DNA from: Urbifossiella sp046350095
Lineage (GTDB): Bacteria; Planctomycetota; Planctomycetia; Gemmatales; Gemmataceae
Direction: 5' to 3'
DNA length: 64,000 nt
Assembly (NCBI GenBank): GCA_046350095.1
Contig: JAXMBA010000002.1
Location: 1,364,001 to 1,428,000, forward strand
Shown here: positions 33,889 to 42,015 of the stretch, piece after piece
Layout: each line of letters starts with the position of its first letter
How positions within the stretch are numbered: the first letter of the stretch is position 1
Program-made: the position numbers and the translations under genes
Notes under the pieces: generated by a model
The model's input: the letters and a program-made list of their open reading frames with translations, nothing else
The model's database searches: none
Told to the model about the DNA's origin: nothing

Positions 33889-34785
33889 ATGATCGTCCTC
33901 GACGCCGGCGCCCGCGTCACGCAGCTCCGCTTCCTGCCGGACGGCCGCCTCCTCGTCGGCACCTGGGCCGCCGGCGACGCCGAACTCCTCATCCTGCCGC
34001 TGCCGTCCGGGCCGCGCGTCGTCATCCCGCTGTCGGTCCGTCAGGTGTGGGACGAGCCGAACCGCGTCGCGGTGTCGCCGGCCGGCGACCGGCTGTACAC
34101 CACGTTCGGGGCGCTGCAAACCCTTTCGACGGCCGACGGCGCCGTGATTCCCGACGGCCCGAGCGGACCGGCGAGCCAGGTCGTCGTCTCGCCCGACGGG
34201 CAGCACCTCATTAGCACCTACCGGGAAACCAACGGCGACACCGAGCTGACGGAACACGCCGCCGACGGCCAGCGGGTCCGGCACGCGACGTATCCGCACC
34301 CGCAGTGGAAGGTTCTCGTGGGGTTCCTGGTCGGAGGCAACCGGTACGCCCTCGTCGGCAACAACGAGCTGCTCGTCGAGCGCAGCAACACCGGGCCGGG
34401 CCCCGAGCCGGTGCGGGTCCGCTACCCGAGCTACCACGTCAACCAGCCGCAGGTGTCGCCGGACGGCCGACACTTCGGCGTGATCGGCTACAGCAGCTTC
34501 TACCTCTACGACGCCGCCGCGCCGGGGAAGCCGCGGCAGATCAAGGGCGGGCAGTCGTTCGGCAACTTCGTCGGGTTCGCGTTCCACCCCGCCGGCCGCA
34601 CGCTCGCGGTCATCCACGGCGGGCCGACGCTCGTGAAGCTCTACGACCTCGACACCCTCACGCTGCGCACGAAGCTGAACTGGAAGGTCGGCAAGCTGAC
34701 GTGCGTCGGCTACAGCCCCGACGGCCAGCTCGCCGCCGTCGGCACCGAGGACGGCCGCGTCGTCGTGTGGGACGCGGACGAGTAG
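33889..34785 (+). CDS. WD40/beta-propeller-like protein
   Basis: The 298-residue protein contains repeated units of the form L.FLPDGRLLVGTW, VAVSPAGDRLYTTFGALQ, VVSPDGQHLISTYRE, VSPDGRHFGVIGYS and GYSPDGQLAAVGTEDGRVVV. The last ends VVVWDADE, a classical WD repeat end, so it is a beta-propeller of five or six blades. No signal peptide is visible, so it is probably cytoplasmic. It starts 15 bases after aceF and may be co-transcribed, but a link to pyruvate metabolism is unproven. It converges on the DUF4139 gene with a 6-base gap. Confidence 0.75.
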   Translation: MIVLDAGARVTQLRFLPDGRLLVGTWAAGDAELLILPLPSGPRVVIPLSVRQVWDEPNRVAVSPAGDRLYTTFGALQTLSTADGAVIPDGPSGPASQVVVSPDGQHLISTYRETNGDTELTEHAADGQRVRHATYPHPQWKVLVGFLVGGNRYALVGNNELLVERSNTGPGPEPVRVRYPSYHVNQPQVSPDGRHFGVIGYSSFYLYDAAAPGKPRQIKGGQSFGNFVGFAFHPAGRTLAVIHGGPTLVKLYDLDTLTLRTKLNWKVGKLTCVGYSPDGQLAAVGTEDGRVVVWDADE

Positions 34786-34791
34786 CGCGGG

Positions 34792-36798
34792 TCAGCCCAC
34801 CGACCCGTCGTAGTCCAGCGCCGCCAGCCGCGTCGCCAGCCGAGCGCGGGCCGCGTCGCGGTCGGCCGTCAGCCGCGCCTCCTCCGCCTTCAGCTCCTCC
34901 AGGCGGTCCTCCTGCTTCCCGAGCGTCCGCACGAACCGCTCGCGCAGCTCCTTCTCCGTCGCCCGGTCGCCCAGGCTGCCGAGGTTCTCGCGCAGCCGCT
35001 TCTGGTCCGCGCCGATCGCCGCGCGCTCCGCGTTCAGCGCCGCCAGCTTCGTCTCAAAGCCGGCCGCCTCCGCCCGCGCCGCCAGCACGTCGCGCAGCGC
35101 CGCCGTCGTCGGCTTGTCCAGCCACGCCGCGCTCACCCAGCCGCCGAGCTGCTCGTCGGTCACGTCGGCGAGGCCGAACGTCTGCCACACCGTCTGCTCC
35201 TGTTGCACCACGAACTTGGTCGTGGCGTTGGCCGGCAGCGACAGCTTGAAGCGCCAGTGGTTCTCGGTCGTCTCGTGCGGCTTCGCGGCGCCGCCGAGCG
35301 TCCAGCGGCCGCCGTCGCGCGGGTGGTCCAGGTACAGTACTTGCTCGCGGTCGGCCTTGCTGGCGAAGGTGTACGTCGTCTTCTGCACCCGCGCCGCCTG
35401 CGCCTTCAGCGCGCCCTTCTTGATCGTCACCCGCGTGACCGTGCCGTCGTGGCTGTCGGTGTTGTCGAGCACCCGCACGCCGAGCTCGACGGCGTAGCCG
35501 ACGAGCCGGTGTTCGGTGGGCTTCAGCGTGTCGAGCATCGCCTCGCCGACGTAGCTGCCGCCGTCGAGGACGGTGACGGGGCCGCCTTCGAGGGTGAGGC
35601 CGGTGGTGTTCTCGAACTCGACGCATCGCACCGGGTTCTCGGCGCGGGCGGCCTTCTGGTACAGCAGCACGCTGCGGCCGGCGAACGGCTTCAGCACGAT
35701 CGGCACCAGCGCCGACTGGTTCCGCCGCACCGTCACCGGCTTCTCGATGGCGTACTCGAACAGGTCGCCGACCTGCCGCTCCCGGGTCTGCGTGTCCACC
35801 GACGACGGGAACGCGACTTCGAGCTTCGGACCGCGTGCGGCAGCTAGGCGTAATTTCTCCAACTGGTCGGGAGAGAGGCGCGCAGCTTTGAAGGCTCCGG
35901 GGGCTGGGGCGTCGGCCGACATCGCCATCATCGCTGCTGGGGCCTCGTCGAAGTCGTCGTCGAAGCCGGGCTCGGCCATCGGCGGCAGGACGCCGGTCGT
36001 CTCCTTCACCTGCACGACGGGGCGGCGGATGTAGCGCGGCGTGTACAGGTCGTGGACGAACGACACCGGCAGCCCCGCCACCAGCGACAGCGCCACGTCG
36101 GTCCAGTCCTCGTCGGACGTGTTGTCCACGACGGCCCAGCCCTGGATGAGCGGCGGCTCGTCGCCGTCCAGCAGGATGCGGTACGTCGCCTTCCACACCG
36201 GCGCTTCGAGCACGTAGCTGAGCCGCAGCGTGCGCGCCCCCGCGCCCTGCGCGAACAGCGTGAACGTGCGGGCGTCCTTCTTCTTCGCCCCGAGCTGGGT
36301 CTTCAGCAGGAACTCCAGGTCGCGGCGCAGGCCGTCGTCGAGCAGCGTCAGGTCGAGGTCGAACAGGTCGAACGAGCGCACCTCGCCGGCGTCGGTGAGG
36401 ATCGAGAGGCGCGGCGTCTGCTGGAGGCCCGCGGGGGTGCGCACCTCGGCGGTGTCGATGCCCAGCACGGCGCCCTGCACCGGCGCGGCGCCGGCCGGGC
36501 GGACCGCGACGCGGGCGCCGCGCAGCTGCGGCAGCAGCTTCGTGAGGCTGTTGCTGTCGGGGATGGTGAGCGCGATCTCGGCGAGGAGCTGGTCGGCCGG
36601 CGTGGTGCTGTCGTAGGACACGGCCGACACGGTGCCGCCGCCCAGGTCGAGGACGGTGAGCGACTTCAGCACGTCGCTCACCTCGCGCTGCTTGAACGCC
36701 AGCGTCAGCGTCTCGTCGCCGGAAACGGCGGCCTCGCGCTCGAAGTACCCGACGCCGTGCTTGTAGAGCACCACCCGGCGGATCGGCAGGTTGGACAT
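34792..36798 (-). CDS. DUF4139 domain-containing protein
   Basis: The 668-residue protein opens with RRVVLYKHGVGYFEREAAVS, the family N-terminal strand that matches mucoidy-inhibitor-like proteins. The beta-rich DUF4139 domain occupies the middle (LSYVLEAPVWKATYRILLDG, then VVDNTSDEDWTDVALSLVAG). The C-terminal 110 residues are an alpha-helical coiled coil (ERAAIGADQKRLRENLGSLG and later). No signal peptide is evident. Function is unknown; homologues in fungi and bacteria are uncharacterised. It is followed on the same strand by nothing close, and the unknown gene at 36838 lies just upstream, 39 bases away, suggesting an operon. Confidence 0.8.
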   Translation of the reverse strand: MSNLPIRRVVLYKHGVGYFEREAAVSGDETLTLAFKQREVSDVLKSLTVLDLGGGTVSAVSYDSTTPADQLLAEIALTIPDSNSLTKLLPQLRGARVAVRPAGAAPVQGAVLGIDTAEVRTPAGLQQTPRLSILTDAGEVRSFDLFDLDLTLLDDGLRRDLEFLLKTQLGAKKKDARTFTLFAQGAGARTLRLSYVLEAPVWKATYRILLDGDEPPLIQGWAVVDNTSDEDWTDVALSLVAGLPVSFVHDLYTPRYIRRPVVQVKETTGVLPPMAEPGFDDDFDEAPAAMMAMSADAPAPGAFKAARLSPDQLEKLRLAAARGPKLEVAFPSSVDTQTRERQVGDLFEYAIEKPVTVRRNQSALVPIVLKPFAGRSVLLYQKAARAENPVRCVEFENTTGLTLEGGPVTVLDGGSYVGEAMLDTLKPTEHRLVGYAVELGVRVLDNTDSHDGTVTRVTIKKGALKAQAARVQKTTYTFASKADREQVLYLDHPRDGGRWTLGGAAKPHETTENHWRFKLSLPANATTKFVVQQEQTVWQTFGLADVTDEQLGGWVSAAWLDKPTTAALRDVLAARAEAAGFETKLAALNAERAAIGADQKRLRENLGSLGDRATEKELRERFVRTLGKQEDRLEELKAEEARLTADRDAARARLATRLAALDYDGSVG

Positions 36799-36837
36799 CG
36801 CGGCTCCTGTGGTGGTGCACCGCCGCGGGCGGCGGAA

Positions 36838-37629
36838 TCAGGGGCCGTACACCGCGGCCCACGCCCCGAGCAGCCGACAGCGGTCGAGGGCGGTCGGGTT
36901 CGCGCCGACGAAGCGGCCCAGATCGCGCCCCGCCCTCCCCTCATCAAACGCCGCCGCGTACCGGCCGACCACCCCCGCCGCGATCCCGGTGAGTGCGCGA
37001 ATCTCCGCCGCGCTCGATCCGTCGGCGTGCAGCGCCGCCACCAGCTGCGGCCGGCCCGGGCCGATCCGCCGCGGCTCCGTCAGGAAGCGGTAACGCCGCC
37101 CGACGTACCGCGGCATCGCGTCGAACGCCGCGGCACGCTTCAGCGACAGGCCGACCCGCGCCGTGGAGAGCACCTCGGCCCCGCGGTCCGGAGCGTCGCG
37201 GAAGTGTAAAGCCTCGCCCGGGAGTTGCGCGTCGAGCGCCGCCACCGTCGGCGCGGCGGCCAGCGTCAGGAGTCGGTCCACGAGCCGCGAGGGGCCGTCG
37301 ATCACTTCGCCGTCGGGCGTCACGACGGCTCGCAGCAGCGCGCCGACGGTCGCGGTGCCGTCGCCGAGCGTCAGGTCGAGCCCCTTGAACGAGCCGCCGC
37401 GGTAGCTGCCGCCCGTGCGGTGGAAGTACCACCGGCCCCAGCCGCGCTGGAGCGGGTGGGCGTGGGCGAACGGGTCCGGGTGGTCGGCGGCGTGCAGGTA
37501 GAACTCGACCTCGGCGACGCGCAGCGGCACCCCGCCGGCGACCAGCTCGGCGCGGTTCAGCAGCACGGCGGCGACGGCGGCGAACCACGCGGCGGGGTCG
37601 GCGGCGGGGCGCGGCGGGAGGGTGAGCAC
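36838..37629 (-). CDS. Unknown conserved-looking protein
   Basis: The 263-residue protein is assumed to start at GTG 37629; the frame stays open far upstream, so the start is uncertain. It has a Trp/His/Tyr-rich central region (AEVEFYLHAADHPDPFAHAH and GRWYFHRTGGSYRGGSFKGL) and a C-terminal Arg-rich part (VGRRYRFLTEPRRIGPGRPQ). The acidic E.EFYL motif and the later Gly/Arg sequences suggest a small enzyme, perhaps nucleic-acid related, but I recognise no family. No signal peptide or membrane helix is seen. A 1.1-kb gene-free stretch lies upstream, with a possible promoter for this strand at about 38133-38160. Confidence 0.65.
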   Translation of the reverse strand: MLTLPPRPAADPAAWFAAVAAVLLNRAELVAGGVPLRVAEVEFYLHAADHPDPFAHAHPLQRGWGRWYFHRTGGSYRGGSFKGLDLTLGDGTATVGALLRAVVTPDGEVIDGPSRLVDRLLTLAAAPTVAALDAQLPGEALHFRDAPDRGAEVLSTARVGLSLKRAAAFDAMPRYVGRRYRFLTEPRRIGPGRPQLVAALHADGSSAAEIRALTGIAAGVVGRYAAAFDEGRAGRDLGRFVGANPTALDRCRLLGAWAAVYGP

Positions 37630-38018
37630 GCGGACGTGATACGGGAAGCGAAAGTGGCCGGCCCCGCGCCATCCGTGGCACAGGACCGGCCCAGCCCATT
37701 GGCGTCTTGCCGTTGGGCACACGGCCCGGGTGTCGGACAGTCGATCCGCGGCAGGCCCGGAGGAAGCGGTTCCGGCCTGGAGTGGTCTTGCCTTCCGTGG
37801 CACACTCACCCCGGCGCGTCGTGCGGCGGGGGCGGGGGTCGCTGGCGAGCCCGGCACCGTGTCTCGGGCGACGACCGGGCGCGCCGCAGTTCTGCGGGCG
37901 GGTCGGCGTCGGTTGTCGGGGTGATCGGGGAACCGCCGGGTGGCGGTTCGGTTGCCTTCGGTTCCTGCTTGCTCGGGCGGCCGCCGGGAGAGTGAGGTGG
38001 GTGGCGGCCGGGCCGGGC

Positions 38019-38096
38019 TTATCGCGGCGCCCCGGGCGCGTGAGCCGGGGTGATCGGGGTCACAGATGGCGGCGGGGCGGTAAGCCTCGGGGTCAT
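38019..38096 (-). CDS. Candidate 25-codon leader ORF
   Basis: ATG 38096 on the minus strand is preceded by GAGAGG at a suitable distance and opens a 25-residue frame rich in Pro, Thr and Ala, ending at TAA. It lies about 30 bases downstream of a TTGACA-N16-TAACCT promoter-like sequence. It may be a leader peptide or chance. Nothing else supports it. Confidence 0.2.
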   Translation of the reverse strand: MTPRLTAPPPSVTPITPAHAPGAPR

Positions 38097-38132
38097 CAGG
38101 ATTCCTCTCGGGAACGCGAATCTGATGGGGGG

Positions 38133-38160
38133 AGGTTACCGTCTGCGGCGGTGATGTCAA
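38133..38160 (-). promoter_or_regulatory. Candidate minus-strand promoter in the gene-free stretch
   Basis: Reading the minus strand, TTGACA (38160-38155), a 16-base spacer and TAACCT (38138-38133) form a good sigma-70 match. It could drive the unknown gene at 36838-37629 with a 5' untranslated region of about 500 bases. Confidence 0.4.
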
Positions 38161-38492
38161 CAACGAAGCCACTGCCACCGGGCTGTCAGTAGCGGTTCTA
38201 CCGAATGCGTTGAACAGGCGGGATTTACGGACTGTGTCGATTCTGCGCGGGGGGCGCGTCAAGTGCGCGCGGGGCGCAAATCGGGTGCCAATTTTCGGAC
38301 GCCAACGTCGCCGGAATCCCCGACGACAACGTGAGTTAGCAACGGCAGTCTGGGCGGCGTGAAGTCCGGGAGAAGAATTTTCCCGCGCAGAGGGAGATTC
38401 TGCGCTTCGCAGGCTGAAATGCCAGGTTTTCCAGGCTGTTGTCGGGTTTTGACCCCGCCGCATGCTGCCTCCACCTGTGCCGTCGGTATCGC

Positions 38493-38510
38493 CTTTCAGG
38501 AACCTGAAAG
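38493..38510. promoter_or_regulatory. 18-bp perfect dyad next to TTGACA (possible operator)
   Basis: CTTTCAGG-AA-CCTGAAAG is perfectly symmetrical and abuts TTGACA at 38511-38516. The geometry fits a repressor or activator site overlapping a plus-strand promoter, although no good -10 follows. Confidence 0.35.
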
Positions 38511-38766
38511 TTGACAGGGGTGCCTCACGGCGGGATTTCGGATCCCATCTTCGACCCGGCGAGCCGGACCGGTGGGCTTGCGGCACCCGCCGTATTAACG
38601 AAGGCCCCCAGCGCAGTGATTGTCGGTTCGCCAAAAGCGCGCGACCCGTTCGAACACCGCAGAGGCACCGGAATACTACCCCGCGGTGCGGCCCGAAACA
38701 AGGCGCAGCGTGGCCGGAGCCGGGGCGTACAACGGCACGGTGACGACCGCCGACCGAGGGGGCGCC

Positions 38767-39135
38767 ATGTTCCCGCCCAGCTGGTACGCCGCCGGCGTCG
38801 TGAGCGCCGCGGCCGCGGCCGACTTCGCCCGCTACGCCGCGGCCGCGCCGGACGTGTCGGCGCGGGCGTGGCGGTGGGCGGCCGCCCGCGACTGGGCCGA
38901 GGAGCACGCGCCACTCTCGGCGGACGCGTGCCGCACCCTGTTCGCGCTCGGCGCCGCCGACCCGGACGAGAACCTCGGCACGGCGCTGATGTGCGTGGCG
39001 CTGTACCAGCGCGGCTGCCCCGCCGACGTGCGCGCCGCCGCGGCCGCCCACCCGCGCCCGGCCGTGCGGCGGGCGGCCCGCCGCGCGGCCGGCGCGCCGG
39101 GGCGGCCGCCCGCGGATTCTCGGGGGGCGGGCTAG
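38767..39135 (+). CDS. Small Ala-rich helical protein, unknown function
   Basis: The 122-residue protein is very rich in Ala and Arg and predicted to be all-helical. It contains WYAAGVVSAAAAADFARYAA, a Trp-containing helix pair (ARAWRWAAARDWAEEHAPLS) and DPDENLGTALMCVALYQRGC. The end (HPRPAVRRAARRAAG) looks like a HEAT-type helix. I recognise no named family. It starts at ATG 38767, lies 68 bases before a DUF1559 gene on the same strand and may be co-expressed with it. Confidence 0.5.
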   Translation: MFPPSWYAAGVVSAAAAADFARYAAAAPDVSARAWRWAAARDWAEEHAPLSADACRTLFALGAADPDENLGTALMCVALYQRGCPADVRAAAAAHPRPAVRRAARRAAGAPGRPPADSRGAG

Positions 39136-39203
39136 AATCCGCGGGCGGCCGCCCCCGGCGCGCCATTCCTGTTATCCTGTCAGGAGCCTCCCGAGGTTCC
39201 CCC

Positions 39204-39995
39204 GTGCGCCGCCGCGGGTTCACGCTCATCGAGCTGCTCGTCGTCATCGCCATCGTCGCGGTGCTGGTGGGGCTGTTGCTCCCCGCGGTGCAGAAGGTCC
39301 GCGCCGCGGCCAACCGCGCCCGCGACGCCAACTCGCTCAAGCAGCTCGGCGCCGCCGTCCACAACTACGCCGGCACCCACGGCAGCCTGCCGCCGGCGCG
39401 CACCTGGGAGAACGGCAACGTCCGCTGGTGGTTCGCCCTGTGCGACGTGACCGGCAAGCAGATCGACTTCACGCGCGGCCACCTGATGCCGTTCGTGGAG
39501 AACAACCAGGGCTTCCTCCGCAACCCGGCGCGGGCGCCCGGCAAGGTGTTCGTCACGTTCGACGCGGGCACCGGCGGGTACGGCTACAACTACCGCTACC
39601 TCGCGCCGCTGACGCCCACGCCGCCCGCCGACGGCACGCTCCCCACGAGCCCCGAGGCGTGGCAGCCGGTGCGGATCGAGCACGTGGCGAGCACGTCGCA
39701 GACGGTGTGCTTCGCCAACGCCGCCGGCACCACCCCGGACCCGCGGCCGACGGGGCAGCCGAGCTCGATCGAGGTGGCGGTGATGGAGCCGCCGAGCCGC
39801 CGCTACCCGACGGTACACTTCCGGCTCGACCCAAAAGTGGCCAACGTGCTGTTCCTGGACGGGCACGTCGAGGCCCGCACCGACCGGACGCGGAACGCGC
39901 CGCTGCCCAGCGACCCGGCGGCGGTCGTGGCCCTGCGCGACGACCAGGACATCTTCGACCTGGGGGCCGACGACACGATCTGGGACCGCGACTGA
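39204..39995 (+). CDS. DUF1559 prepilin-like protein
   Basis: The 263-residue protein starts at GTG 39204 with GAGG upstream. It has a short basic leader and the type IV prepilin motif RRGFTLIELLVVIAIVAVLV, processed by a prepilin peptidase before Phe. The DUF1559 domain follows, with LLPAVQKVRAAANRARDANS, a Cys- and Trp-containing middle and the C-terminal VANVLFLDGHVEART, the H-X9-DG-type end of the family. DUF1559 proteins are massively expanded in planctomycetes and are probably pseudopilin-like surface proteins. A related copy is at 48732-49601. It converges on the ROK gene. Confidence 0.88.
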   Translation: MRRRGFTLIELLVVIAIVAVLVGLLLPAVQKVRAAANRARDANSLKQLGAAVHNYAGTHGSLPPARTWENGNVRWWFALCDVTGKQIDFTRGHLMPFVENNQGFLRNPARAPGKVFVTFDAGTGGYGYNYRYLAPLTPTPPADGTLPTSPEAWQPVRIEHVASTSQTVCFANAAGTTPDPRPTGQPSSIEVAVMEPPSRRYPTVHFRLDPKVANVLFLDGHVEARTDRTRNAPLPSDPAAVVALRDDQDIFDLGADDTIWDRD

Positions 39996-40017
39996 CGCCG
40001 GGCGCCCCGCGTCGGCG

Positions 40018-41010
40018 TCACGCCTTCCCGCGCGTGACGGCCCGCGCCCACCCGGCGGCGCCGATGAACCCCGCGTCCGAGCCGAGCGACGCGAACGCCA
40101 CCTTCAGCGTCCGCGTGGGGAACGGCAGGCCGAACCGCTTCACCTGCGCCTCGATTTTCGCCCGGAACCACTCCCCGGCCGCCACCATGCCGCCGCCGAA
40201 CACCACCATTTCCGGGTCCACCACCGCCGTCAGCGCCGTCGCCCCCAGCGCCAGGTAGAAGGCGGTATCGTCCACGATCTTCGTCGCCAGCTCGTCGCCG
40301 GCGATGGCCAGGTCGAACACCACCTTCGCGGTCAGCACGTCGTCGTTGGCGGTGTAGTAGTCTCGCAGCTTCGTCGCCCCGCGGTACGCCGCCATCTCCT
40401 CGCGGGCGCGGCGGACCACGTTCGTGGCGCTGGCGTACGCCTCCAGGCAGCCGCGGGCGCCGCACCCGCAGAGGCGGCCGCGCTCCGGCATCTCGATCCG
40501 CATGTGGCCGAGCTCGCCGCCGTGGCTGTGCTCGCCCGAGAGGATCACGTCGTCGATGATGATGCCGCCGCCGACGCCGGTGCCGAGGGTGAACAGCACC
40601 ATGCTGCGGGCCTCCTGCCCCGAGCCGACCCAGAACTCGCCGTAGGCCGCGGCGTTCGCGTCGTTCTGGTAGACGGTCGGGATCCGGAACACGCCCTGGA
40701 TGTGGTCGCGGACCGGGACGTTCTTCCACGGCTTGAGGTTCGGCGGGTCGAGGATGAGGCCGGCCTTGATGTCCATGAGGCCGGGCGTGGCCACGCCGAT
40801 GGCGGTGACGTCCGGGAGGGTGAGCCCGGCGGCGGCGACGGCCCGGCGGATCGTCTCGCACATCGTCTCCAGGCCGGCGTCCTGGCCGCGCTCCGGGTTG
40901 GTGTCCATGACGACCGGCTTGGAGCACGGCGAGCCGTCGTCGGCCACCACGGCCGCCTTCATCGTGGTCCCGCCGACGTCGAGCCCGACGTACTGCTGGC
41001 CTCCGGCCAT
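40018..41010 (-). CDS. ROK-family sugar kinase (glucokinase-like)
   Basis: The 330-residue protein has the phosphate-binding VGLDVGGTTMKAAVVADDG at residues 8-26 and the ROK zinc-binding signature CGCGARGCLEAYAS near residue 183. The catalytic ENDANAAAYGEFW-like region appears as VYQNDANAAAYGEFWVG, with Asp as general base. GTGVGGGIIIDDVIL follows. It probably phosphorylates glucose or a related hexose with ATP; the exact sugar cannot be told. ATG 41010 was chosen because the extended N-terminus is Pro/Arg-rich and unsupported. It is divergent from the HEAT-repeat gene. Confidence 0.9.
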   Translation of the reverse strand: MAGGQQYVGLDVGGTTMKAAVVADDGSPCSKPVVMDTNPERGQDAGLETMCETIRRAVAAAGLTLPDVTAIGVATPGLMDIKAGLILDPPNLKPWKNVPVRDHIQGVFRIPTVYQNDANAAAYGEFWVGSGQEARSMVLFTLGTGVGGGIIIDDVILSGEHSHGGELGHMRIEMPERGRLCGCGARGCLEAYASATNVVRRAREEMAAYRGATKLRDYYTANDDVLTAKVVFDLAIAGDELATKIVDDTAFYLALGATALTAVVDPEMVVFGGGMVAAGEWFRAKIEAQVKRFGLPFPTRTLKVAFASLGSDAGFIGAAGWARAVTRGKA

Positions 41011-41143
41011 GATCACCCCCGGGTGTGGTTCGGGAGGTGTTGTACCGACGCCCCCATTCGCCGGCCGGGGGGCCGGGAAATGAGGCGGGAGCCGAATCCC
41101 GCGCGTCCGGTTCTGCGGGCGGGGCAAAATCCGCGGCCCCGGC

Positions 41144-41173
41144 CCGACAGCCGCCGGCCCGGTGAGCTAGGGT
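41144..41173 (+). promoter_or_regulatory. Candidate promoter of the HEAT-repeat gene
   Basis: CCGACA (41144-41149), 18-base spacer, TAGGGT (41168-41173), then TCC. It shares CCGACAGCCG and CTAGRGTTCC with the candidate tadB promoter at 9910-9939. It lies 54 bases before the start codon. Confidence 0.45.
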
Positions 41174-41227
41174 TCCACACCCGCCGATGCCACGACGGCT
41201 CGCCCCCCCGCACCACGACCGGCCGCC

Positions 41228-41935
41228 ATGGAACCGCTCACGCCGCAAGTCATGCACAAGCTCGTGTTCACCATCCTGGTGCACGGGCTCCCCGACGCGC
41301 AGACCGGCATCGCCCTCGACGTTCTGACCGACGCCCAGAAGAACCCGAACGGCCAGGTCCGCGAGCTCGCCGTGGTGGCGCTCGCCGAGCTGGCCGTGTC
41401 GCCGTCGAAGCGGGTGGCGGCGCTGACGACGGCGCTGAAGGACCCGTACGCCCGGGTGCGGCGGCGGGCGGCGCGGGCGCTGGGCGAATTCGGCGCGCAC
41501 GCCGTGGCGGCGCTGCCGGCCCTGGTGAACTGCCTGCGCGACCCCGACCCGAGCGTCCGCCGCGACGCCGCCGGCGCGGCCGGCCGCCTCGGCCCGGCGG
41601 CGCACGCCGCGGCCCCGGCGCTGGTGACGATGCTGGGCGAGCCCGAGACGCGCACCCGCGTGGTGGCCGCCGCGTCCCTGCGGAAGGTGGGGAAGCCGGC
41701 GATCGGCGCCGTGGTCCAGGGCCTGGGTCACATCGACCCCGAGCTGCGCGGCCGGTGCGCGACGCTGCTCGGCCAGATGGCCCCGGACGACCCGCAGGTG
41801 GCGGCGGCGCTGCGGCTGGTGGTCGAGGACGACGACGCCGAGGTCCGCCGCCGCGCCGGCGAGGCGCTGACGCTCACCCCGGCCCCGATGGACACCCCGG
41901 CGCCGGTCGGCGGCGTGCTGGTGGCGACGGCCTGA
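41228..41935 (+). CDS. HEAT-repeat protein
   Basis: The 235-residue protein is a solenoid of about five HEAT repeats of roughly 37 residues. They are visible as VRELAVVALAELAVSPSKRV, VRRRAARALGEFGAHAVAAL, VRRDAAGAAGRLGPAAHAAA, RVVAAASLRKVGKPAIGAVV and VRRRAGEALTLTPAP. Each has the Arg/Asp ladder typical of the PBS-lyase-type HEAT family. The fold mediates protein-protein interaction; no enzymatic motif is seen. It ends 6 bases before an inverted repeat and converges on the SDR gene. Confidence 0.85.
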   Translation: MEPLTPQVMHKLVFTILVHGLPDAQTGIALDVLTDAQKNPNGQVRELAVVALAELAVSPSKRVAALTTALKDPYARVRRRAARALGEFGAHAVAALPALVNCLRDPDPSVRRDAAGAAGRLGPAAHAAAPALVTMLGEPETRTRVVAAASLRKVGKPAIGAVVQGLGHIDPELRGRCATLLGQMAPDDPQVAAALRLVVEDDDAEVRRRAGEALTLTPAPMDTPAPVGGVLVATA

Positions 41936-41941
41936 GTTGAA

Positions 41942-42011
41942 GAAGCACGAAATTCGAAATCCGAAAATCGAACAAAGCCGGGTCTTGTTCGAATTTCGGA
42001 TTTCGTGCTTC
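41942..42011. repeat. Inverted repeat between convergent HEAT and SDR genes
   Basis: The left part (GAAGCACGAAAT...CCGAAAATCGAACAA, 41942-41976) pairs with TTGTTCGAATTTCGGATTTC and GTGCTTC (to 42011). The left arm carries an extra seven-base unit (TCGAAAT) relative to the right arm, as if one tandem word had been gained or lost. It fills the gap between the two stop codons and is A+T-rich compared with its surroundings. Confidence 0.85.
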
Positions 42012-42015
42012 GAAT

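Larger units (their letters stand above)
37630..38766. other. 1.1-kb stretch without a convincing gene
   Basis: Between an unknown minus-strand gene and a plus-strand gene there is 1.1 kb where open frames are low-complexity Arg/Pro shadows. The segment 38140-38520 is visibly richer in A+T than its surroundings. It contains a perfect 8-bp dyad CTTTCAGG-AA-CCTGAAAG (38493-38510), directly followed by TTGACA, a hairpin GCGCAGA/TCTGCGC (38385-38405) and a minus-strand promoter-like pair. It probably carries promoters and regulatory sites for both flanking genes, and possibly a small RNA. Confidence 0.4.

Noticed and set aside
36838..39051. Minus-strand frame open to 39051, which could make the unknown protein at 36838 over 700 residues long
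   Set aside because: The extra region is Arg/Pro-rich without conserved motifs, overlaps the gene at 38767 on the other strand and crosses a promoter-like pair; a GTG start at 37629 is more reasonable.
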